From JBGPHT01 sp041484525 (lineage in GTDB: Bacteria > Acidobacteriota > Terriglobia > Bryobacterales > Bryobacteraceae): DNA of 64,000 nt. Position 1 is the first letter of the stretch. Every line of letters starts with the position of its first letter. The stretch spans positions 1 to 64,000 of the forward strand of contig JBGPHT010000006.1 of the NCBI GenBank assembly GCA_041484525.1, given 5' to 3'. The position numbers and the translations under genes are program-made. Of this stretch, positions 54,483 to 64,000 are shown in pieces. A model generated the notes under the pieces. That model did no database searches, was not told the origin of the DNA, and saw only the letters and a program-made list of their open reading frames with translations.

Positions 54483-57143
54483 ATGCGCACGATCTGGAAA
54501 CGCCTGGCCGCCCTCTTCCGCTTCCGCCGTCTGGAGCAGGATCTTCAGGACGAGTTCGACCACCACCTCGCTCTGATCGAGGCTGAGTTGCGTGCTACCG
54601 GCATGGATGCACCGTCCGCCCGCGCCGAGGCGCGCCGCCAGTTCGGCAGTGTGGCGCAGACCCAGGAAGTGTACCGCGAGCGCCGCGGCGTCCCGTGGAT
54701 CGAAACTTCTCTCCGTGATATCCGCTATGGACTCCGCGGCCTGGGCCGCAACCGCGGCTTCACGGCAGCAGCCGTGCTCTCGCTCGCCCTCGGCATCGGC
54801 GCCAACACCGCCGTGTTCTCGCTTTTCTACGCGCTCATGCTGCGCATGCTGCCGGTCGCGCGGCCCCACGAACTCGTGTACCTCTTCATGACCGGCAACC
54901 GCTCCGCCGGATACCTCTCGTCCGGACTCTACAAGGAATTGGCTGGCCACAAGGAGCTATTCGCGGGTGTTGTGGTGCGCAACGCGGGCGGGCGGACCAG
55001 CTTCCGTACCGCGCCTGAAGGGCAGCCGGTCGCAGCGCGCAGCGAATCGGTCAGCGCCAATTACTTCGAGGTTCTCGGTGTGCCGCCCGCGATCGGCCGT
55101 TACTTCACGGATGAGGAGACGCACACTATTGCCCCACAGCGGCCCGTGGTCCTAGGCTACGATCTCTGGCGAAATCGTTTCGGCGCCGATCCCAAGGTGC
55201 TGGGCCGCACGCTGTATACGGAGAGCAAGCCGCTGGTCGTCATCGGTGTGGCGGCGCCGCGATTTCACGGCGTCTCGGTCGAGCAAGCCGCCGACATGTG
55301 GCTGCTTGCCCGCATCACTAACGATACGAGCACGGCGGGGTTCTGGGCAATCGCGCGCCTACGGCCCGGGGTATCGCGCCGGCAAACGCAGAGCGCGCTC
55401 GACGTGATCATGCCGCGATTCCAGGCGGCCCTCTATGGGTCCAAGCCCGACTCGATCCTGAAACGGCGCCAGATGGAGCAGCGCATCGATGCGCGCGAGG
55501 CCGCGACCGGCCTCTCCTTCCTGCGCGACGAATTCGCCGCCCCGCTCCGCATCCTTTTGCTGGCTGCGGAACTGGTGCTGTTGGCCACCTGCGCCAACGT
55601 GGCGCACCTGCTGCTGGCGCGCGGCGCGGCGCGCCAAAGAGAAATCGCCGTGCGGCTTTCGCTGGGAGCCTCGCGCGGCCGCCTGGTGCGGCAGGCGCTG
55701 ACCGAGAGTCTCCTGCTGGCCGCCCTGGGCAGCGCGCTCGGGCTTTTCTTTGCCTGGTGGGGCACGCGCTATCTGCTGTTTTTCATTCCCGCCTGGAAGC
55801 TCGGTACATTACACGTCGCGCCCGACCGCACCGTGCTCCTCTTCGCCATCGGAATCTCAGTGCTCGCTGCCATGGCGTTCGGACTCGCGCCCGCGCTTCG
55901 CTCCACCGCCATCGACCCGCTGGCGAGTATGCGGCCCTCGTCGGGCGGCACTGGACGGCGAATGGCGCTGCGGCGGTCGCTGGTGGCGGCGCAAGTAGCG
56001 TTCTCCGTGGTGCTGGTCGCGATGGCGGGACTCTTCGGCCAGAGTCTGGGCCAATTGCGGTCGGTGGATCTCGGCTTTCAGGACCAGAGCGTGCTGCAGT
56101 TCTGGCCGAACTTCCCCAGCGCGTGGAAAGATCCGCAACAACTCGCGGCGCGCGACCGCCTGGTGACGGAACTGGCGGCAACCCCGGGCATCGTGTCAGT
56201 GAGCTACAACGCGCCCGATCTGTTCCACGGCAGAAGCTGGTCTTCCGAGATTCGTGTGCCAGGATCGCAACCGGCGGCCAGTGTGCCGGGACGCGCGTTC
56301 CTGATTACGTTGGGTCCGCAATATTTTTCGACGCTCGGGGCGGCTGTGACCCTGGGCCGCGAGTTCGGCCGGAGCGACTCCGCCGGTTCGCCCAAGGTCG
56401 CGATCGTCAACCAGGCGTTCCTGCGCGCGTATCTTCCAGGCGAGCGGAATCCGCTGGGGCGCGTAGTCGCGATGCTCAATGAAGAACCCGGCGCCACGGA
56501 ACCGCGCACGATCGTAGGCACGGTTCCGGACATCGCTCACCAGGGCGTCAAAGAGAAGTCCGATCCGACCATGTACCTGCCCGCCTCGCAGATCGAGACC
56601 CCCTTTGGCTACGCTGCCATGATCGTGCGCGCGCGCATCCCTTCCGCGGCCGCTACCGCTGCCATCCGTCAGACGGCCGCGCGGATCGCCCCTGGCCTTG
56701 TGACCGAGACGGAAACGGTGCGTGAGGAAATCGACGGCCAGATTTTCCAGGACCGCATGCTGGCCACGCTGAGCGGTTTCTTCGGAGGGCTCGCGCTTCT
56801 GCTGGCGGCAGTCGGACTGTACGGCGTCGTGGCGTACACCACGGCCCTGCGGTCGGGCGAAATCGGTATCCGCATCGCCCTCGGCGCGCCACGGGCCAGC
56901 GTACTCTGGCTGGTGCTGCGGGATGCGCTGCTACTGGTGACGATCGGGCTCGCCGTGGGCCTGCCCTTCTCGTTCGCCGCCGCCCGCGCCGTGGGATCGA
57001 TCCTCTTCGGCATCCGGCCCGCCGGCCCGCTGGCGTTCGTTGCCACCTCCACCGTGCTGCTCGCCATCGGTCTGGCAGCCGCCTTCCTCCCCGCCCGCCG
57101 GGCCGCGGGCATGAATCCGATGCAGGCCCTGCGAAGCGAGTAG
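54483..57143 (+). CDS. Large orphan MacB/FtsX-type permease (ADOP family), paralogue
   Basis: 886 residues, clearly a tandem duplicate of the upstream gene: same leader (RRLEQDLQDEFDHHLALIEA), same RNRGFTAAAVLSLALGIGAN segment, same two FtsX blocks (LVLLATCANVAHLLLARGAA; GLALLLAAVGLYGVVAYTTA). The periplasmic cores differ more than the membrane parts, so the two may recognise different substrates or form a heterodimer. Confidence 0.9.
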   Translation: MRTIWKRLAALFRFRRLEQDLQDEFDHHLALIEAELRATGMDAPSARAEARRQFGSVAQTQEVYRERRGVPWIETSLRDIRYGLRGLGRNRGFTAAAVLSLALGIGANTAVFSLFYALMLRMLPVARPHELVYLFMTGNRSAGYLSSGLYKELAGHKELFAGVVVRNAGGRTSFRTAPEGQPVAARSESVSANYFEVLGVPPAIGRYFTDEETHTIAPQRPVVLGYDLWRNRFGADPKVLGRTLYTESKPLVVIGVAAPRFHGVSVEQAADMWLLARITNDTSTAGFWAIARLRPGVSRRQTQSALDVIMPRFQAALYGSKPDSILKRRQMEQRIDAREAATGLSFLRDEFAAPLRILLLAAELVLLATCANVAHLLLARGAARQREIAVRLSLGASRGRLVRQALTESLLLAALGSALGLFFAWWGTRYLLFFIPAWKLGTLHVAPDRTVLLFAIGISVLAAMAFGLAPALRSTAIDPLASMRPSSGGTGRRMALRRSLVAAQVAFSVVLVAMAGLFGQSLGQLRSVDLGFQDQSVLQFWPNFPSAWKDPQQLAARDRLVTELAATPGIVSVSYNAPDLFHGRSWSSEIRVPGSQPAASVPGRAFLITLGPQYFSTLGAAVTLGREFGRSDSAGSPKVAIVNQAFLRAYLPGERNPLGRVVAMLNEEPGATEPRTIVGTVPDIAHQGVKEKSDPTMYLPASQIETPFGYAAMIVRARIPSAAATAAIRQTAARIAPGLVTETETVREEIDGQIFQDRMLATLSGFFGGLALLLAAVGLYGVVAYTTALRSGEIGIRIALGAPRASVLWLVLRDALLLVTIGLAVGLPFSFAAARAVGSILFGIRPAGPLAFVATSTVLLAIGLAAAFLPARRAAGMNPMQALRSE

Positions 57144-57177
57144 GCCGGCCGGCTGTGTTACTCTGAAATTTCAAAGT

Positions 57178-57954
57178 TTGCCAGCGCGTGTCAGCGAAGC
57201 TCTCGTCTTACGTACCTACCCGCTGAAAGAAGCCGACCTCGTCGTCAGCTTTCTCACCCGGGACCAGGGAAAATTGCGAGGCGTGGCCAAGCGGGCGCGG
57301 CGTCCGAAGAGTCCCTTCGGCGCGGGGCTGGAGCGGTTATCGCACGTGCGGATGGCGTATTTCCAGCGTGAAACCCGCGAGCTGGTCAACCTGGATTCCT
57401 GCGAGTTGATCCGTTCCCAATTCGGTTTGGCTTCCGATTACCGGGCGACCGTGGCGCTGGACTATTTCGCGGAGGTGTCGGAGCAGTTGCTTCCCTCCGC
57501 CGAGCCGAGCGAAGTTTTTTTCCGTCTGCTGCTCTCGGTTTTGGAGCACTTGCACGCGGGCGCGGATGCCGGAAAATCCTGGCGCGCCGTGACGTATTTT
57601 TCGTTGTGGGCAGTAAGGCTGTCGGGCTGGCTGCCCGAGTTGAATGTCTGCCTCAATTGCGGCAGTCTGCTGGACGATCCGGAAACTCCGGAGCGCGCGT
57701 TTTTCAGCCGGGGCCGAACGGGTTTGATCTGCGGCCATTGCCGGCGCACGCTGGGCACGGGGAACACTTGGGAATTGAGCGCGGCGTCGCGGTCAGCCGC
57801 GGCGGAGATGCTGCGGAAACCGGTGGGGCAGCTTTCGATCGCGAATTGGGACCAGACCACCGCCGCCGATTTGCGCCGCTTCCTGGTACAGCAGATCGAG
57901 GCGCACGCGGAGCGGCGGCTGATCACGGCGCCTCTTTTGGAGGAAGTGGAGTAA
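57178..57954 (+). CDS. recO: DNA repair protein RecO
   Basis: 258 residues from a TTG start. OB-fold N-terminus (ALVLRTYPLKEADLVVSFLT, KLRGVAKRARRPKSPFGAGL), helical core, and a zinc site with CLNCG and CGHC near residues 160-185. Helps load RecA with RecF and RecR. The start codon is inferred by alignment to the family's beginning; no ATG or GTG is nearby. Confidence 0.9.
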   Translation: MPARVSEALVLRTYPLKEADLVVSFLTRDQGKLRGVAKRARRPKSPFGAGLERLSHVRMAYFQRETRELVNLDSCELIRSQFGLASDYRATVALDYFAEVSEQLLPSAEPSEVFFRLLLSVLEHLHAGADAGKSWRAVTYFSLWAVRLSGWLPELNVCLNCGSLLDDPETPERAFFSRGRTGLICGHCRRTLGTGNTWELSAASRSAAAEMLRKPVGQLSIANWDQTTAADLRRFLVQQIEAHAERRLITAPLLEEVE

Positions 57955-57972
57955 GGTAGCGCAGGCGAACGG

Positions 57973-58872
57973 ATGGATTCATTTCAACAGATCATCTTCA
58001 AACTGAAACAATACTGGGCCGAGCGCGACTGCATCATCCAGGAACCCTATGACGTGGAGGTGGGCGCGGGCACCATGTGCCCCGAGACGTTCCTGCGCGT
58101 GCTCGGACCCAAGCCGTATCGCGTCGCCTACGTGCAGCCCAGCCGCCGTCCCGCGGACGGCCGCTATGGCGACAACCCCAACCGCCTGTACAAACATTCG
58201 CAGCTCCAGGTGATCCTGAAGCCCTCGCCCGACAACATCATCGAGCTCTATCTGGGATCGCTCGAAGCCATCGGGATCGATCTGCGCGCGCACGATATCA
58301 AGTTCGAAGAGGACAACTGGGAAGCGCCCACGCTGGGCGCATGGGGCATCGGTTGGCAGGTGATGCTGGACGGCCTCGAGATCAGCCAGTTCACGTATTT
58401 CCAGCAGTGCGGCGGCATCGATCTGGAATTGGTGCCCGCGGAACTCACCTACGGTCTCGAGCGCCTCACGGCGTTTCTGCAGGTGAAGGACAGCGTGTAC
58501 GACATCGACTGGGCACCCGGTTTCACCTATCGCGACGTTCGCTACATGGACGAATTGCAATACTCGGTCTACAACTTCGAGATGGCCGATATCGCGACGC
58601 TCTGGAAACTCTTCGAGTTGCACGAAGGCGAAGCTGCGCGCCTGCTGCACCTCTACGATCCGAAATCGCCCGGCAAGAAACGCTTCCCGCTGCTGCCCGC
58701 GTACGACCAGGTGCTCAAGTGCTCGAACATCTTTAATACCCTCGACGCGCGCGGCGCCATCAGCGTCACCGAGCGCGTGGGTGTGATCCAGCGGGTGCGC
58801 AAGGTGGCGGTCGGAGTGGCGCAGGCGTGGGCCGACCAGCAACAGGAAACGGCAGTGGAGGTGACTCCGTGA
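57973..58872 (+). CDS. glyQ: Glycyl-tRNA synthetase alpha subunit
   Basis: 299 residues, standard for GlyQ. FQQIIFKLKQYWAERDCIIQ at the start, DVEVGAGTMCPETFLRVLGP, RPADGRYGDNPNRLYKHSQL and FTYFQQCGGIDLELVPAELT. Catalytic subunit of the alpha2beta2 enzyme. The beta gene starts inside its stop (GTGA). Confidence 0.97.
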   Translation: MDSFQQIIFKLKQYWAERDCIIQEPYDVEVGAGTMCPETFLRVLGPKPYRVAYVQPSRRPADGRYGDNPNRLYKHSQLQVILKPSPDNIIELYLGSLEAIGIDLRAHDIKFEEDNWEAPTLGAWGIGWQVMLDGLEISQFTYFQQCGGIDLELVPAELTYGLERLTAFLQVKDSVYDIDWAPGFTYRDVRYMDELQYSVYNFEMADIATLWKLFELHEGEAARLLHLYDPKSPGKKRFPLLPAYDQVLKCSNIFNTLDARGAISVTERVGVIQRVRKVAVGVAQAWADQQQETAVEVTP

Positions 58873-60803
58873 GCCTTCCGCTGCTGCTCGAAATCGGCAC
58901 CGAAGAGATCCCGGATTGGATGATTCCCGGCGCCCTCGAGAATCTCCGCGTCCTGTTTGAAAAGCTTGAGATTCCGCACGAGTCCGTAACTCTCGATGCC
59001 ACCCCGCGGCGCCTCGTGCTGCGTGCCGCCGGCCTGGCGGAAAAGCAGCCCGATACCGAAGAGCGCGTGCTCGGCCCCGCGAAATCGGCGCCGGCACAGG
59101 CCGTGGCCGGGTTCACCCGCAAGCTGGGAATCCAGCCCAAAGACCTGGCGGTCGAAAAGACGCCCAAAGGCGAATACTACACTTTCCTCAAGAAGGTCCC
59201 GGGACGGCGCACGATCGACATCCTCTCTGAAGCGCTGCCCGGCGTCATTCTCGGCATCTACTTTCCCAAGACGATGTACTGGACCGCCAAAAACGGCCCG
59301 CGGTTCATCCGGCCGATCCGCTGGATCGTGGCGCTGTTGGGCGAGGAGACGGTGCCGTTCGAACTGGCGGGCGTGCGCGCGGGCAACATGACGGCGGGCC
59401 ATCGACGCTTGGGCGCGAGAGAGATCGTCGTCACAACCGCCGATTACGAGCAGCGCCTGCGCGACCATCACGTGATCCTCTCGGCCGAAGAGCGGCGCAA
59501 CAAAATCTCGAATGAGCTGGCGGGAGTCAGGTTCAAGCCCGACAACGCGCTGCTCGAAACGCTGGTCTACCTGACCGAGTTTCCGACCCCCATCACCGGC
59601 AGCTTCGATCCGCAGTTTCTGGAATTGCCGGAAGAGGTGCTGATCACGGTGATGCGGCATCACCAGAAATATTTTTCAGTGGAGGACGCCGAGGGCAAAC
59701 TGGCCCCGCAGTTCGTGGCGGTGATGAATATCCCGTCAGACCCAGAGGGTTTCGTTCGGCGCGGCAACGAGCGCGTGCTCCGCGCCCGCTTCAACGATGC
59801 CCGATTTTTCTGGGAAACCGACCAGAAGAAGAAGCTGGCCGACCGCGTCGCGGATCTGGCGCACGTAACCTTCCAGGCGAAGCTCGGCAGCTATCTGGAG
59901 AAGGCCGGCCGCATGGTGGACCTGGCCCGGGAGTTGGGCGGCGACGCTCACGCCACCCGCGGCGCCGAACTTTGCAAGGCCGATCTCACCACCGAGCTGG
60001 TGAAAGAGTTCACCGAGCTGCAGGGCATCGTGGGCGGCCTCTACGCGCGCGCGCAAGGCGAGCCCGAACCCGTCTGGCAGGCCATCTACGACCACTACAA
60101 GCCGGAGAGCATGGAAGACTCGATCCCCCGCAACCGCACCGGGCAGATCGTCGCGCTCGCCGATAAACTGGACACCCTCCGCGGCTGCTTCCGCGTCGGC
60201 CTGATCCCCTCCGGCTCGCGCGACCCGTTCGCGCTGCGCCGCGCCGCACAAGGTGTCGTGAAGATTCTGGTGGAAGGCAAACTGGAGTTGCCGCTGCTCT
60301 CGCTCATCGGCACCAATGAAGAGTTAAAGTCCTTCTTCGAGGATCGCGTGCGCTACTACTTCCGGGATCATCGCGGCTTCAAGTACGACGAAGTCAGCGC
60401 CGCCATGGCCGCCGGCTGGAGCAACCTGGTGGACCTCGAAGCGCGCCTCCAGCGCATTCAGTCCCTGCGGCTCACGCCCGACTTCGAGCCGCTCGCCGCC
60501 AGCTTCAAGCGCATCCGCAACATCCTTGAGCAGGCGAAGTTTACGGGCGGTGGCGCGATCGATGAATCGCTGCTCGATCCCGGACCCGAGCGTGATCTCT
60601 ACGACGAATACAAGCGCATCGCCGGCCAGCCCATCGAAAGCGTGATCTCGCGCCTGCGCCCCAAGGTCGACCTGTTCTTCGACAAAGTTTTGGTCAATGC
60701 ACCGGACGCCCGCGTCCGGCAAAACCGTTTGACGCTGCTGAACACGCTCTTACGGGAATTCTCCACCATCGCGGACTTTTCAGAAATTGTTACCAACTCA
60801 TAG
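58869..60803 (+). CDS. glyS: Glycyl-tRNA synthetase beta subunit
   Basis: 644 residues from the GTG overlapping the glyQ stop. LPLLLEIGTEEIPDWMIPGA, PKTMYWTAKNGPRFIRPIRW, VMRHHQKYFSVEDAEGKL, the HD-like region NRTGQIVALADKLDTLRGCF and GSRDPFALRRAAQGVVKIL. Slightly shorter than the ~690 usual; the C-terminal anticodon-binding part is still present. Forms the alpha2beta2 enzyme with GlyQ. Confidence 0.95.
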   Translation: MSLPLLLEIGTEEIPDWMIPGALENLRVLFEKLEIPHESVTLDATPRRLVLRAAGLAEKQPDTEERVLGPAKSAPAQAVAGFTRKLGIQPKDLAVEKTPKGEYYTFLKKVPGRRTIDILSEALPGVILGIYFPKTMYWTAKNGPRFIRPIRWIVALLGEETVPFELAGVRAGNMTAGHRRLGAREIVVTTADYEQRLRDHHVILSAEERRNKISNELAGVRFKPDNALLETLVYLTEFPTPITGSFDPQFLELPEEVLITVMRHHQKYFSVEDAEGKLAPQFVAVMNIPSDPEGFVRRGNERVLRARFNDARFFWETDQKKKLADRVADLAHVTFQAKLGSYLEKAGRMVDLARELGGDAHATRGAELCKADLTTELVKEFTELQGIVGGLYARAQGEPEPVWQAIYDHYKPESMEDSIPRNRTGQIVALADKLDTLRGCFRVGLIPSGSRDPFALRRAAQGVVKILVEGKLELPLLSLIGTNEELKSFFEDRVRYYFRDHRGFKYDEVSAAMAAGWSNLVDLEARLQRIQSLRLTPDFEPLAASFKRIRNILEQAKFTGGGAIDESLLDPGPERDLYDEYKRIAGQPIESVISRLRPKVDLFFDKVLVNAPDARVRQNRLTLLNTLLREFSTIADFSEIVTNS

Positions 60804-60815
60804 GAGCCACCACCA

Positions 60816-63560
<2,745 letters not shown>

Positions 63561-63582
63561 ATTCGGGCCCGTACACAATCAA

Positions 63583-63610
63583 AAAGGCCGCAGCTTATGC
63601 CGCGGCCTTT
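63583..63610 (+). terminator. Terminator hairpin after ppdK
   Basis: AAAGGCCGC and GCGGCCTTT flank a ten-base loop. A-rich left side and T-run on the right of the stem suit a bidirectional terminator between convergent ppdK and the PEP-CTERM gene. Confidence 0.75.
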
Positions 63611-63636
63611 GAAGCAAACGCTTAGTCCGGTTGAGA

Positions 63637-64000
63637 CTACTTCGAATCGTGGCGAAACTTCTTGTATCCCGCCAGCGTGAGGAGTCCGCCGCCGAGCAGG
63701 ACGAAACTCATCGGCTCGGGAACGCCCGGAGGCTGGGCGGGCGAAAAACTGTCCGCGATGAAGGAAAGGTGCGCAGTCTGGTTGCCAAGCGGCCCCCCTC
63801 CCACGGGGTTGACAAGGTTGTTCGAATCCAGGTGCGCCGTATCCAGGATCGTAATCGGGCCCGGAGTGCCACCCGGGAAATTGAATAGCGTATTGGTAGA
63901 GAACGACGTTTGTGCCGCCGGATAGGTGAGCTTGTTGCTGGGCGTATACATCGCGGTATTTCCGCTGCCCAGATTCCCCGAGATGTGATTACCGCCGATG
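63637..64000 (-). CDS. PEP-CTERM protein, 5' part outside window
   Basis: The frame is open to the window edge, so the N-terminus is missing. Visible: a Gly/Asn/Thr-rich beta-type body and the PEP-CTERM anchor VPEPMSFVLLGGGLLTLAGY followed by KKFRHDSK. Sorted to the surface by an exosortase. An ATG at 63951 is internal and probably not the start. Confidence 0.85.
   Translation of the reverse strand, partial: IGGNHISGNLGSGNTAMYTPSNKLTYPAAQTSFSTNTLFNFPGGTPGPITILDTAHLDSNNLVNPVGGGPLGNQTAHLSFIADSFSPAQPPGVPEPMSFVLLGGGLLTLAGYKKFRHDSK

Overview
The window looks like a piece of an Acidobacteriota chromosome, most likely the Solibacter/Bryobacter lineage. The evidence is the high G+C, several PEP-CTERM secreted proteins, very large orphan MacB/FtsX-type permeases paired with PadR regulators, and an SBBP-repeat protein ending in a domain resembling the 'Solibacter C-terminal' family. 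This placement is inferred from gene content, not from a marker gene.

Bases 1 to about 10,150 are an accessory, phage-like block. It holds a DUF5681 protein, a tail-fibre-like protein, coiled-coil and virion-like small proteins, a Cys-rich mini-protein, an XRE regulator split by a -1 frameshift, and a probable replication protein. Most genes are 60-130 codons, lie on the minus strand, and overlap by GTGA, ATGA or TGATG. Its most striking feature is a 13-base motif, consensus T[GC]A[GC][TC][AG]GCCTACA. I find 18 copies (14 exact), all at or near gene boundaries, and I noticed none outside the block. Two copies are followed by a ~153 nt hairpin-rich element that is itself duplicated (548-700 and 6528-6681).

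From 10.26 kb the sequence is ordinary chromosome. 10.3-14.4 kb: lipid A operon fabZ-lpxA-lpxI-oxidoreductase-tonB-like, with a 60 bp perfect palindrome inserted between lpxI and the oxidoreductase. 14.4-20.9 kb: cupin, PEP-CTERM proteins (one with an in-frame amber), 2-oxoacid dehydrogenase E1 alpha/beta, and a sialidase-like protein. 21.0-23.5 kb: homocysteine methyltransferase/MTHFR fusion and a Sua5/YciO protein. 23.5-26.6 kb: a PadR/permease pair. 26.7-30.7 kb: trxB, ridA, a secreted hydrolase and a sigma-54 activator.

30.7-32.3 kb is a type II restriction-modification pair with a frameshifted nuclease. 32.4-34.6 kb is a minimal microcompartment locus: one shell protein, an acylating aldehyde dehydrogenase, and an in-frame extension directly after its TGA stop. 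34.6-42.4 kb carries recJ and the mutasome imuA-imuB-dnaE2, with a palindromic insertion inside imuB. 42.4-49.0 kb holds a sigma factor operon, a HicAB remnant, gamma-glutamyltransferase and an SBBP-repeat protein; several of these are broken. 49.3-64 kb contains mutL, a PadR regulator with two permeases, recO, glyQ, glyS, ppdK and the 3' part of a PEP-CTERM gene.

Two themes recur. One is a family of REP-like repeats (core GGGGACAGGC...GCCTGTCCCC) that has invaded gene ends and given two unrelated proteins the same C-terminal peptide, GQATQPRN. The other is an unusual number of genes broken by one base or one codon; these are either real decay or recoding, or residual sequence errors, and only reads can tell. 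I saw no tRNA, rRNA, CRISPR array or complete transposase gene.
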